This document shows, in pieces, positions 51,701 to 58,300 of a DNA stretch of 64,000 nt. The DNA is from Stomorhina lunata (Eukaryota > Arthropoda > Insecta > Diptera > Rhiniidae). Each line of letters opens with the position of its first letter. Positions within the stretch are counted from its first letter, which is position 1. Both the position numbers and the translations under genes were made by a program. The stretch spans positions 18,433,978 through 18,497,977 of the forward strand of contig OW121744.1 in assembly GCA_933228675.1 (NCBI GenBank), read 5' to 3'. Below the pieces are notes generated by a model. That model saw only the letters and a program-made list of their open reading frames with translations, had not been told where the DNA came from and did not search any database.

Positions 51701-54403
51701 CCTTTGACATCGAAAGTTTGATATAAAGAAACTTTAGAAAAATAATGACAGTTTATTATTGGAAAGCTTTTGATTTTGGAATGTTTTTAGTAGAAAGTTT
51801 TAGATATTAAAAGTTACCTATAGGAAAGCTTTTAATATTGAAACTTTTCTATCCGAATAATGTTGTCGACAAAAGTTTAATATAAGAAATCAAAAAGTAA
51901 GTTAGTTAGGGCCTATCTACATGAGACCAACGATATGGTGTACCACATAATTTGCACATTTTTTAAATATTAACTTAAATATCTCTGAACTTAGCATTTT
52001 TCTCAAATAGATCCGTATATCATGTGGAGGATTAAATTACGATTCCTCGGACAAAAACCAAAAATTTGGCAAAAACAAATTGGTATACCACATGACTAGC
52101 ACTTTCTCTATTTATTGGAAAAATATTTAAAGTTTAAAACAAATTGAAGATAAATCTAGATTAATTTTTTTACGACGTTAGTGATAGGTCTATTGCACTC
52201 CCAAAGAAACACACATTTAGCACCGTCTCCAATAGTCGTTTACGAATAGTAATAAAAGCGGTATACACTTTATTATGGGACTTAACGAAAGGACCATGCG
52301 GCAAATCAATGTATCAAAGTGCAAAATCTTTATACTTTAGAGTCTTTGGTTCAAGTTTGCTCGATATGGATGCAATTTTCAGGCGTTCTATATGCATTAG
52401 GATGCCAGTTATTTTTCAAAGTTGGAACTTGTATGGGACTAATCCCCAGATTCGTTCGAAATACTAAAGAAAATAGTCCCTTGAAAGTTTGAGATCAACC
52501 GGATAAGGAGAAAGCGTGCCCATGACCCGCCCAAAATTTGATTGTCAATAACTTCATTAATACTTTAGAATAAAGAAATTCCAAAGTAAGACATGATTTA
52601 CAATTCTGTGGCCTATAAGTACTAAATAGCTGAGTTTTGTCAGAATATTATCAAATTTACTTAGTTTTTTTCATATTAGAAAATTATACTTTTTTTCTCA
52701 GGACGGTTTCAAAAATCATTTTTCGATTTTTTGAAAATTTTGTTCAACAAATATTACAAATTATAAATTATCGTACCAGTTTGATAAAACAAACAAATAA
52801 GAGAACAAAACTCAGAAAAAATGGTGTCGATATCTTAAACCTTTTGGCCGTACCCACGATTTGAAATCTTAGCATTTCGGGAAAATGTTTTTTTTCGGTC
52901 CTTATTAAAGTTTGTGCTGTTGTATGTAATGCATAGAAATATTTGTCTTAGGCCCAGCTTTTAGTATACCAATAGGCTTAGAATCACTTTCTGAGTCGAT
53001 TTAGCGTTGTCAGTCCATCCGTCCGTCCGTCTAGCTGGACCCCCATGTAAACTATGTAATCAAAGTACAGGTCGCAATTTGATGAAATTTGGCACAAATC
53101 ATTTTTAATAGTCAAAATCGGTCCATTATTTATGGTACCTCACGTAGGTCCCACTTCCCGGAATTGATATATTGGCCACAAATATCAATATTTTTTATTA
53201 AAATTTAAAACAGATGCTGCTTATGTAAACTCAAATCACTGTACCAAATTTCGTTGAAGTCCACATTTGACCGTAGCTCCCATAAAACTCTTCTGTCAAA
53301 ACGCACTAAATGAGACAAAAATCACGAAAACGCTCGTAAATCTAAAGATAATGAGAATTTTCTGTAACGCATGTAATCAATTTGCCAAATTTCGAGATAA
53401 TCGGTCCACATTTAACCCTAGCTCTCAGAAGAACACCTTTAACATTAGTGGTGAAGGGTATCGTATGGTCGGTCCAAATATAGCACTTTCATACTTGTTC
53501 TATATTAGAAAATGGTACAATTTGTTAAGGTCCATTTCAAAACTAGTTAATTTTTTAATTTTTCGAAAAGTTTGTTCAGCAAATCTGTGGCAATAAGGAA
53601 ATAGAGCTTAAGTCGACTTGAGCAAAATTTGAGTTAAGGACAGCTTTGAAATCTTCATATTCAAAAGTACCCATGGGCAAAGTTTCAATTATTTTGTACG
53701 ATCTTTTAGGAAGTTATAGTATCATTGCTTTTTGCTTATCTTTTCTCAATGAGCAATTTCATTCGGAATAAAAGCTTAAAAAATTATAAGCTTTTTTTCA
53801 AATGACAAATCTTCTTTCACAACTAATTAATACCGAATTTAAGTGATTCCCCTCATTAGAATAGAACTATTTTTTAAATTGACCTCAAAATTTAAAATTG
53901 CTCTCATGCAAAACCAAAAAATGAAACTTAAACACTTTTTCCTTATCGCCACAGAAATATTACACACAAACAGTTAACAAATCCTTAAGTTGTGATTTTT
54001 TTTAAATAATTTTAAAAGTTCTAGCAAAATGATAAATAAAAAGTCTCGTGATTATAGTTTGCTTTGGATTGGAAGTTTAGAAGCAGACCACAAACCTCTT
54101 TACTTTTATATCTAATAACAGAATTTAAAAATCTTTAATTCACAAAATAATTTTAAAAATACTTACAAACAATTGATCATATTTTTCACTATAAAAATTA
54201 ATAGGATTGTCCAAATGCCAAACTAAAAATTCACTATCGCCATTGGGTAAATACGAAACAGGATATTCAGGACTTGTAGGGTAATACAGTTCGTTCAAAC
54301 GTAAATGATCCAAAACGTGGCCGGATGCTGAGGTTAGGGTTAAAAGTAGTAGCGTAGAAATGCACAAATATTGTGTAAAGGATTTCATGTTTAAATTAAA
54401 CAT
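21525..54403 (-). CDS. Ndg: Nidogen/entactin, basement-membrane glycoprotein, complete 11-exon gene
   Basis: Join, in transcription order: 54403 (or 54388)-54167, 32529-32227, 32155-31979, 29459-27818, 27758-27616, 27546-27137, 27075-26918, 23178-22924, 22862-22688, 22131-21847, 21783-21525. All intron phases agree; from Met at 54388 the coding length is 4029 nt, 1342 residues, close to Drosophila Nidogen. This secreted protein links laminin and collagen IV networks in basement membranes. Domains in order: signal peptide (1-23), NIDO (about 75-252), EGF (282-318), G2 barrel (about 324-545), a run of EGF repeats including a calcium-binding type with DIDEC, a four-motif YWTD propeller (exons 8-11), and a last EGF. 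Each donor and acceptor used has GT/AG on the minus strand. Intron 1 is 21.6 kb and mostly satellite and transposon sequence. Confidence 0.95.
21847..22131 (-). CDS. Ndg: Ndg exon 10: YWTD propeller
   Basis: It reads [20 protein letters not shown] and later [25 protein letters not shown] and FYWTDW are two further blades. It enters in phase 2 and leaves in phase 2; acceptor TTATTAG, donor GTAAGT. Confidence 0.93.
22688..22862 (-). CDS. Ndg: Ndg exon 9: YWTD propeller
   Basis: It reads [20 protein letters not shown], then [20 protein letters not shown] and [18 protein letters not shown] is a class-B propeller motif. Phase 1 in, phase 2 out; acceptor CTTGTAG, donor GTAAGT. Not visible as a long ORF; supported by splice sites and family pattern. 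Confidence 0.9.
22924..23178 (-). CDS. Ndg: Ndg exon 8: end of EGF and first YWTD-type propeller repeats
   Basis: Begins [14 protein letters not shown] (completing the EGF from exon 7), then [18 protein letters not shown] and [24 protein letters not shown] is the first LDL-receptor class B (YWTD) motif. Phase 1 on both sides; acceptor CCTTTCAG, donor GTAATT. Confidence 0.93.
23296..23775 (+). CDS. Nested gene: small basic single-pass, probably mitochondrial protein, unrecognised
   Basis: A 159-residue intronless ORF lies inside the Ndg intron between exons 7 and 8, on the opposite strand, 118 bp from exon 8. The start has a good fly Kozak context (CAAAATG). Residues 1-30 are aromatic/basic ([20 protein letters not shown]), like a mitochondrial presequence. 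No Asp or Glu occurs before residue 116, and a Lys/Arg/Pro-rich segment spans about 68-86. Near the C-terminus [20 protein letters not shown] forms the start of a likely membrane helix (134-152), followed by [15 protein letters not shown] lies at 23860-23865, 85 bp past the stop. I do not recognise the family. Codon use and GC content match real exons, not the repeats. Confidence 0.75.
   Translation: MFTSKLFGRLTNFYTYPFSRVTFLLPFNCQSTMRAVSSKKSPISYGQIPPPRNNTNLPNNQQLNYTTNKPMKRFKPKFKRKPFVPRNFATQYAPSCAKVTNGGPQNISGAKMTILEGFKEFFSHPLTWDRNNGYLNILFGLAIFGYSFCTSCGPEAKKP
23921..24953 (-). mobile_element. Decayed mariner-like element (minus strand) with MITE insertion
   Basis: The N-terminal transposase begins at 24873 ([20 protein letters not shown], then [20 protein letters not shown]). 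A second block, 24490-24230 read with frameshifts, has [13 protein letters not shown] (first catalytic Asp) and MITEYFWPQ. The C-terminal block near 24070-24000 follows a 109-bp palindromic MITE. The second and third catalytic regions are missing. Related ends GGGGTTTTCAATAAGAGCGC (23921) and, on the other strand, CGGGTTATTCAACAGCGA (24953) look like degenerate TIRs. No intact ORF. Confidence 0.75.
24096..24204. mobile_element. Palindromic G-run MITE, copy 1
   Basis: A 109-bp element with ends GGGGTTACCGCGTAACTCGA and (reverse-complemented) GGGGTTATTCGTATCTCGAT, and inverted TTCGAATCGAG/CTCGATTCGAA arms. It is inserted in the mariner remnant and nearly identical to copy 2 at 26684. Confidence 0.7.
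25013..25280. repeat. Two-copy tandem duplication (about 152 bp)
   Basis: TACCGAAACGATTTTGAAAT at 25013 recurs with small changes at 25165; both units contain CAGACGTATTTTGAAGATAA and GCACATTTTGGCTATAT. It lies between the mariner remnant and the next transposon scrap. Confidence 0.6.
25318..25450 (+). pseudogene. Mos1-like mariner transposase fragment
   Basis: A plus-strand frame reads [20 protein letters not shown], then [10 protein letters not shown], matching the mariner block that normally contains NIHG.KVML.IWWD, with the catalytic Asp after IWW lost. It is truncated at both ends and abuts inverted LINE sequence. Confidence 0.6.
25450..25870 (-). pseudogene. LINE 3' part (C-terminal domain), minus strand
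   Basis: On the minus strand, short frames read [20 protein letters not shown] and later an ARTWRRS-like block, as in the C-terminal segment of R4/RTE-type LINEs, then [16 protein letters not shown]. It is broken by stops and frameshifts. The same 3' scrap occurs at 13484-13531. Confidence 0.5.
25870..26640 (+). pseudogene. LINE reverse-transcriptase fragment, plus strand
   Basis: The frame reads [20 protein letters not shown], a frameshift follows, then [40 protein letters not shown] and [15 protein letters not shown] (the AFxD region of RT). The YADD motif and thumb are deleted: the frame stops after YVNFKC and resumes as [20 protein letters not shown] and [17 protein letters not shown]. 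Non-LTR retrotransposon; the exact clade cannot be fixed by eye. Confidence 0.75.
26684..26794. mobile_element. Palindromic G-run MITE, copy 2
   Basis: 111 bp, starting GGGGGGTTACCGCGTAAC and ending GCAGTAACCCCCC; the two arms are inverted repeats around an AATGCTTTAAGCAT core. It is inserted next to the LINE remnant in the same Ndg intron as copy 1. Confidence 0.7.
26918..27075 (-). CDS. Ndg: Ndg exon 7: EGF-like repeats
   Basis: Completes a split Asp codon, then [20 protein letters not shown] and [19 protein letters not shown], ending VCVCNK plus one base. Acceptor ATTTTTAG, donor GTAAGT. This exon has no long ORF of its own and was found by phase-matched reading. Confidence 0.9.
27137..27546 (-). 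CDS. Ndg: Ndg exon 6: tandem EGF-like repeats
   Basis: Acceptor AAAATTTCAG, then [59 protein letters not shown] and [17 protein letters not shown]. Three full EGF modules and half of another. Ends in phase 2, donor GTAAGT. Confidence 0.93.
27616..27758 (-). CDS. Ndg: Ndg exon 5: EGF-like repeat
   Basis: Phase-1 entry completes a Val codon, then [16 protein letters not shown] through [12 protein letters not shown] and DESCAV. Donor GTAAGA. The following intron is only 69 bp and open in the reading frame. Confidence 0.9.
27818..29459 (-). CDS. Ndg: Ndg exon 4: NIDO end, EGF, G2 barrel, EGFs and Pro/Gln linker
   Basis: The largest exon (547 codons plus one base). It opens [20 protein letters not shown] (NIDO C-terminus); an EGF follows (CHEAGQRVC to FYGNGEVC); then the G2 beta-barrel starting [15 protein letters not shown], which in other nidogens binds perlecan and collagen IV. 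After that come an EGF, a calcium-binding EGF ([12 protein letters not shown]), a Pro/Gln linker ([12 protein letters not shown]) and two more EGF-like modules. It ends after the first base of a codon with donor GTGAGT. The long open frame on the opposite strand here is a shadow. Confidence 0.95.
29540..30245 (+). pseudogene. Decayed Mos1-like mariner
   Basis: It lies in the Ndg intron between exons 3 and 4, on the opposite strand. Recognisable pieces are [20 protein letters not shown], then TTKPNIHEA, then [13 protein letters not shown] and [15 protein letters not shown], with frameshifts and stops throughout. A Sat-1 array starts about 20 bp past it. Confidence 0.65.
30265..31930 (+). repeat. 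Sat-1 array (31-bp unit) in Ndg intron 3
   Basis: About 53 copies with the same core as at 2640-4770 (TTTCCTATAAAAATAGAAAA). The right half carries the diagnostic change AATAGTAAATTTTTG, showing local homogenisation of a subtype. Confidence 0.92.
31979..32155 (-). CDS. Ndg: Ndg exon 3: second part of NIDO domain
   Basis: It has 59 codons: [20 protein letters not shown], then [20 protein letters not shown] and NLEGSGTDN. The AQAGF...GSGT pattern is characteristic of the NIDO domain. Acceptor CCTTAAG, donor GTGAGT. A large Sat-1 array starts about 50 bp past its 3' edge. Confidence 0.93.
32227..32529 (-). CDS. Ndg: Ndg exon 2: first part of NIDO domain
   Basis: Acceptor CTTTCTAACAG. It begins [20 protein letters not shown], the NIDO start (a G-I-L/I-S/T-F turn), and includes [18 protein letters not shown]. 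It has 101 codons, phase 0 at both ends, donor GTGAGT. Confidence 0.93.
32530..33398. other. Ndg intron 1, 3' end, unique sequence
   Basis: No repeats or ORFs. Contains CATACATACACACATAC at 32928-32944. Confidence 0.4.
33399..33592 (+). repeat. Second copy of the ACCTCAGACTCATA dispersed repeat
   Basis: ACACCTCAGACTCATAGGTC through TTTTTGTCCCATACTGTCC parallels 13021-13212. The Sat-3 array starts immediately after it. Confidence 0.6.
33595..37325. repeat. Sat-3 array, about 120 copies of a 31-bp unit
   Basis: Very uniform repeats with the palindrome TTTTTCTATAGAAAAA joined to TTTTCGATAGAAATA. Breaks are few: an ATTTAATTTAATTTT insertion at 34957, an ATTTATATTTATATTTAT one at 35461, and a CTTTAGAAA variant cluster at 35690-36120 and near the right edge (37080-37320). 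The edges are more diverged than the core, as expected for arrays growing by unequal exchange. Confidence 0.95.
37326..38249. other. Ndg intron 1, unique sequence with CCAT/CTGT microsatellite-like stretches
   Basis: CATCCATCCGTCCATCCAT at 37637-37655 and TGTCTGTC-type repeats at 37716-37750. No ORF. Confidence 0.4.
38250..41330 (+). repeat. Sat-4 array (about 28-bp unit), degenerate
   Basis: Core TATAGAAAAATTTTCGATAT with TAAAATTTT. Unit length and sequence vary widely; orientation changes near 40560, after which units read TATCGAAAATTTTTCTATAA. Confidence 0.85.
41331..42609. other. Ndg intron 1, unclassified sequence of higher complexity
   Basis: The stretch 41590-42240 has higher GC than the arrays. 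A 70-codon frame at 41571-41783 and a 69-codon frame at 42098-42307 show no family pattern. It may be an old transposon. Confidence 0.35.
42610..43865 (+). repeat. Sat-5 array (30-bp unit) with a repeated non-satellite cap
   Basis: About 40 copies with core CCGAAAAATTTTCTATATA. A cap containing TATATATATTCCGGAA, GGGAGGT and CCCAAATTTTTAAAC occurs at 43003-43055 and again at the right end (43820-43870), about 816 bp apart. Confidence 0.92.
43866..44879. repeat. Ndg intron 1: dispersed-repeat pieces
   Basis: 44160-44300 (AACTCCAAAACTGTTGATTA, GATGTATTTTTCGATAAA) matches 48650-48785. 44815-44880 is the Sat-2 flank also at 14985. No coding signal. Confidence 0.5.
44880..45930 (+). repeat. Sat-2 array split by unique sequence
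   Basis: Sat-2 units at 44880-45165 and 45510-45930 flank a non-satellite insert. Its first part (45172-45224, TGACTATTCGCATTTGATCC) is the inverse of 7393-7455. Confidence 0.85.
45931..46439. other. Ndg intron 1: CTGT-rich stretch and transposon-like sequence
   Basis: TCTGTCTGTCTGTCTGCC at 45941-45958 followed by ACGATAGGGCCATAACGAAA; similar in style to other dispersed repeat debris here. A short [12 protein letters not shown] frame at 46296 stops at once. Confidence 0.35.
46440..47202 (+). repeat. TAGTCGG dispersed repeat, copy 4
   Basis: Full length, ACAAGGAAAAAAGTGCTATA to CCTATGGTTGTGAAGGGTAT. It lies 16 bp from an inverted copy 5. Confidence 0.8.
47219..48001 (-). repeat. TAGTCGG dispersed repeat, copy 5 (inverted)
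   Basis: Full length in reverse, from ATACCCTTCACCACCATAGG to GACTATAGCGCTTTCTTACT. Very similar to copy 4, giving a palindrome of about 1.56 kb. Confidence 0.8.
48002..49047. other. Ndg intron 1 between copy 5 and the DD37E element
   Basis: Contains the second copy of the AACTCCAAAACCGTTGATCA dispersed repeat (48650-48785). Otherwise plain AT-rich sequence. Confidence 0.4.
49048..50343 (+). mobile_element. Tc1/mariner-superfamily DD37E transposon, near-complete
   Basis: Left end AGGAGTGTTCT and right end AGAGCACTCTT are imperfect terminal inverted repeats, each flanked by TA (49046-49047 and 50344-50345), the target dinucleotide of this superfamily. The element is 1296 bp, with one transposase ORF and short flanks. 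It lies in Ndg intron 1, antisense to Ndg. Confidence 0.85.
49202..50212 (+). pseudogene. DD37E transposase with one late nonsense codon
   Basis: The open frame runs 304 codons to TGA at 50114-50116; the same frame then continues 31 codons to TAA at 50210-50212 with sensible sequence ([20 protein letters not shown]), so TGA probably arose in a longer protein. An N-terminal helix-turn-helix (about 8-45) is followed by a basic GSGRKKG motif (55-61). Catalytic residues: MDD at 145-147, D240 in [12 protein letters not shown] and E278 in [10 protein letters not shown]; 37 residues separate D240 from E278, hence DD37E. The truncation removes only the C-terminal tail, so loss of activity is likely but not certain. 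Confidence 0.85.
50614..50842. mobile_element. Fold-back MITE, copy B (diverged)
   Basis: It starts CCGGTATGTGCTTGAAATCG and ends CTCGTTTTCCAGCACATTCC; same length and internal order as copies A and C, but with ATCGTTCGATTT in place of ATCGATCGATTT. Confidence 0.65.
51214..51440. mobile_element. Fold-back MITE, copy C
   Basis: 227 bp, AGGTATGTGATGGAAAACAA to ATGTCCATCACATACCT, closely matching copy A. It sits in the AAGCTTTCGATAT-type degenerate repeat tract. Confidence 0.75.
51896..52902. other. Ndg intron 1, unclassified
   Basis: 52198-52570 has higher complexity (TTTAGCACCGTCTCCAATAG, CATGACCCGCCCAAAATTTG) and may be old transposon sequence. No convincing ORF. Confidence 0.35.
52903..53499 (-). 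repeat. TAGTCGG dispersed repeat, copy 6 (inverted, shortened)
   Basis: It shares CCACTTCCCGGAATTGATAT, GTCCGTCCGTCTAGCTGG and the GTGGTGAAGGGTATCGTATG end with the other copies. It lacks the last tens of bases at its low-coordinate end and has internal deletions. Confidence 0.7.
53500..54166. other. Ndg intron 1, 5' end
   Basis: AT-rich unique sequence up to the exon 1 donor; nothing else recognised. Confidence 0.4.
54167..54403 (-). CDS. Ndg: Ndg exon 1: signal peptide and N-terminus
   Basis: Two candidate starts lie in frame: ATG at 54403 (MFNLNMKSF...) and ATG at 54388 ([12 protein letters not shown]...). The second gives a textbook signal peptide ([20 protein letters not shown]), with cleavage likely after SASG. 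The mature start reads [14 protein letters not shown]. The donor GTAAGT at 54166-54161 follows KYDQLF, phase 0. Confidence 0.88.
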
Positions 54404-54689
54404 TTTGTTAAAATTATTTTTTATAATTTTTTTATAATAATAATTTGTTGTATAAATTGTATATTTTTTCAAAATTTTCACAAACAGCACTGCATTATTT
54501 TGAATTTTTTTTTTATAAATATTTAATTTTTTTTTGTTGTTTCTTATATGTAAAATGGAAATGATTCTATATTTATATAGAAGTGGTTTTTAAAAATAAC
54601 TTCACTGTGTTAAATTTTTTTATATATATATAATTTTTTTTTTTTAATTTTTTTATTTAAATTTAAATTTTTTTTTTAAGCCGGATGGT

Positions 54690-54745
54690 TAGTCCGTTCA
54701 GCGTACTATACGCTGTTGCTACACTTTAACAACTGAAAGATCTTT
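54690..54745 (-). promoter_or_regulatory. Ndg: Putative Ndg core promoter (Inr with near-DPE)
   Basis: On the minus strand TTTCAGTT (54738-54731) matches the arthropod initiator TCAGTT, placing +1 at about 54734. At +28 to +32 the bases AGTAC match four of five positions of the DPE consensus RGWYV. No TATA box was seen at -30. This would give a 5' UTR of about 330-345 nt. It is a motif match only. Confidence 0.35.
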
Positions 54746-55355
54746 CAAAATATCAGATCCACTAAAACTCAGACAAGATCAGCAGCAACAGCAGAAAAAT
54801 GTTAAATGAATTTGAAATTGTCTTAATTTTCTTTGAAAAGAAAAAAACAAACATTATTACAATAATAAAAGTGAGAGTGTAAAAGTGAACGGAAAAAAGC
54901 TCTCTTCTTTTTCCGCCATCCTACATATAACGGTATAACGGCATTTCCACTGAGAGCATATTTATTCATACAACTTATTTAATTACCGTTACATACTTTT
55001 GGGTTGATGATCATTTATCAAGGGACAGAGCGTGAGCGTGAAAAAGTGACTTTTCATTTAATGTTACTGCATGTGTTTTGTTTGCATCTCCGGATTTCTC
55101 ATTAATTCTTTTAAAGCCCTTTTGATTTATGTCATGTTGTCATTTCGTTTGTCGTGTTAGCAGACCGTAAAAATCTTTCAGTCATCGATTCTACTCCTCC
55201 AAATGATCAAAGGGTGCTAAGGTGATCATTGCGACACACTTCCTAAATAACAAACAAGTTGAAAAGTTTTGTAGTCTGTCAGATTTTGATCACATGATAC
55301 CCTACCTTCTAAGGGAGGTATATGAAAAAAGCTCTTTAATTTTTTTTTCTACAGC
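54746..55355. other. Upstream region of Ndg
   Basis: Higher complexity than the arrays (for example GACAGAGCGTGAGCGTGAAA at 55024). 55244-55325 resembles a diverged start of the TAGTCGG repeat (AACAAGTTGAAAAG...TGATACCCTACC). Confidence 0.4.
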
Positions 55356-58300
55356 AAATTGTATTTCTTTTTCATCGACGGCGTGTTAATGACGTGAGGC
55401 TTACCGCCGATGAAGAATACTGAGGACATTAAAAATTTTAATTACAGAAATTGATATTTGACGTTACTAGGGACCCAGGCAAAATATGATATTTTATGCT
55501 AATTAGTGAACGCATAGTGGTTTAAAACAAAATATATATATAACTACATAAAAATTGTATACCGAAAATTTTTCTATAAAAGTTTATAACGAAAATTTTT
55601 CCATAATATTTTATTCCCAAAATTTTTCTATAAAAATGTTATACCCTAAATTTTTCTATAAAATCTTTATTTCGAACATTTTTCTATAAAAATTTTAAAT
55701 CGAAAATTTTTCTACAAAAAATTTATTAAAAATTTTCGAAAATTTTTCAATAAAAATTTAATATCGAAAATTTTTCTAAAAAAATTAAATTCGATGATAT
55801 TTCAATAAAAATTTTTCCATAATAGTTTCATAATGAAAATTTTTCTATAAAAATTTTATATAAAAAATTTTTCATCAAATAATTTTTTATTTCGAAAATT
55901 TTTCTATAAAAATTTTATATCGAAAATTTTTCTATAAAAATTTTATATCGAAAATTTTTCTATAAAAATTTTATATCGAAAATTTTTCTATAAAAATTTT
56001 ATATCGAAAATTTTCTTTAAAAATTTTATATCGAAAATTTTTCTATAAAAATTTTATATCGAAAATTTTTCTATAAAAATTTTATATCGAAAATTTCTTC
56101 ATAAAAATTTTATTCAAAATTTTCGAAAATTTTTCTATTAAAATTTAATATCGAAAATTTTTCCATAATAATTTGATACTGAAAATTTTCATGTCGAACA
56201 TTTTTCTATAAATATTTTATATCGAAAACTTTTCTATACAAATTTTGTATCGAAAATTTTTCTATAAAAATTTTATACCTAAAATTTTTCTATAAAAATT
56301 TTATATCGAAAAATTGTCCATAAAAATTGTATATCGAAAATTTTTTATAAATTTTATATCGAACATTTTTCTATAAAAATTTTATATCAAAAATTTTTCC
56401 AAAAAAATTTCAAATCAAAAATTTTTTTTTTAAATTTTTATGTCGAAAATTTTTCCATAAAAATTTTATTCAAAATTTTCGAAAATTTTTCTATTAAAAT
56501 TTAATATCGAAAATTGTATTTCTTTTTCATCGACGGCGTGTTAATGACGTGAGGCTTACCGCCGATGAAGAATACTGAGGACATTAAAAATTTTAATTAC
56601 AGAAATTTATATTTGACGTTACTGGGGACCCGAATCCAGGCAAAATATGATATTTTATGCTAATTAGTGAACGCATAGTGGTTTAAAACAAAATATATAT
56701 ATAACTACATAAAAATTGTATACCGAAAATTTTTCTATAAAAGTTTATAACGAAAATTTTTCCATAATATTTTATTCCCAAAATTTTTCTATAAAAATGT
56801 TATACCCTAAATTTTTCTATAAAAATTTTATTTCGAACATTTTTCTATAAAAATTTTAAATCGAAAATTTTTCTACAAAAAATTTATTAAAAATTTTCGA
56901 AAATTTTTCAATAAAAATTTAATATCGAAAATTTTTCTAAAAAAATTAAATTCGATAATTTTTCTACAAAAATTTTTCCATAATAGTTTCATAATGAAAA
57001 TTTTTCTATAAAAATTTTATATAAAAAATTTTTCATCAAATAATTTTTTATTTCGAAAATTTTTCTATAAAAATTTTATATCGAAAAGTTTTCTATAAAA
57101 ATTTTATATCGAAAATTTTTCTATAAAAATTTTATATCGAAAATTTTTCTATAAAAATTTTATATCGAAAATTTTCTTTAAAAATTTTATATCGAAAATT
57201 TTTCTATAAAAATTTTATATCGAAAATTTTTCTATAAAAATTTTATATCGAAAATTTCTTCATAAAAATTTTATTCAAAATTTTCGAAAATTTTTCTATT
57301 AAAATTTAATATCGAAAATTTTTCCATAATAATTTGATACTGAAAATTTTCATGTCGAACATTTTTCTATAAATATTTTATATCGAAAACTTTTCTATAC
57401 AAATTTTGTATCGAAAATTTTTCTATAAAAATTTTATACCTAAAATTTTTCTATAAAAATTGTATATCGAAAATTTTTTATAAATTTTATATCGAACATT
57501 TTTCTATAAAAATTTTATATCAAAAATTTTTCCAAAAAAATTTTAAATCAAAAATTTTTTTTTTTAATTTTTATGTCGAAAATTTTTCCATAAAAATTTT
57601 ATTCAAAATTTTCGAAAATTTTTCTATTAAAATTTAATATCGAAAATTTTTCCATAATAATTTGACACTGAAAATTTTTATATCGAAAATTTTTCTATAA
57701 ATATTTTATATCGAAAACTTTTCTATACAAATTTTATATCGAAAATTTTTCTATAAAAATTTTATATCAAAAATTTTTATATAAAAATTTTTTATAGCGA
57801 TTTTTTTTCTATAAAAATTTTATATCGAAAATTTTTATATAAAAATTTTATATCGAAAATTTTTCTATAAAAATTTTATATCAAAAATTTTTCTATAAAA
57901 ATTTTATATCGAAAATTTTTCCATAAAAATTTTATTCAAAATTTTCGAAAATTTTTCTATTAAAATTTAATATCGAAAATTTTTCCATAATAATTTGACA
58001 TTGAAAATTTTTATATCGAAAATTTTTCTATAAATATTTTATATCGAAAATTTTTCCATAAAAATTTTATTCAAAATTTTCGAAAATTTTTCTATTAAAA
58101 TTTAATATCGAAAATTTTTCCATAATAATTTGACACTGAAAAATTTTATATCGAAAATTTTTCTATAAATTTTTTTTATCAAATATTTTTCTATAAAAAT
58201 TTTATATCAAAAATTTTCTATAAAAATTTTTTATAGAAAATATTTCTATAAAAATTTGATATCGAAAATTTTTCTATAAAAATTGATATCAAATTTTTAT

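Larger units (their letters stand above)
50344..51895. repeat. Degenerate AAGCTTTCGATAT tandem-like repeat tract
   Basis: Loose units of about 40-50 bp around GGAAAGCTTTCGATATTAAA and AGAAATCTTTCGATATCGAA cover the tract; MITE copies B and C are inserted in it. Distinct from the Sat-1 to Sat-6 units but shares GATATTAAA/TTTTCTATA pieces. Confidence 0.65.
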
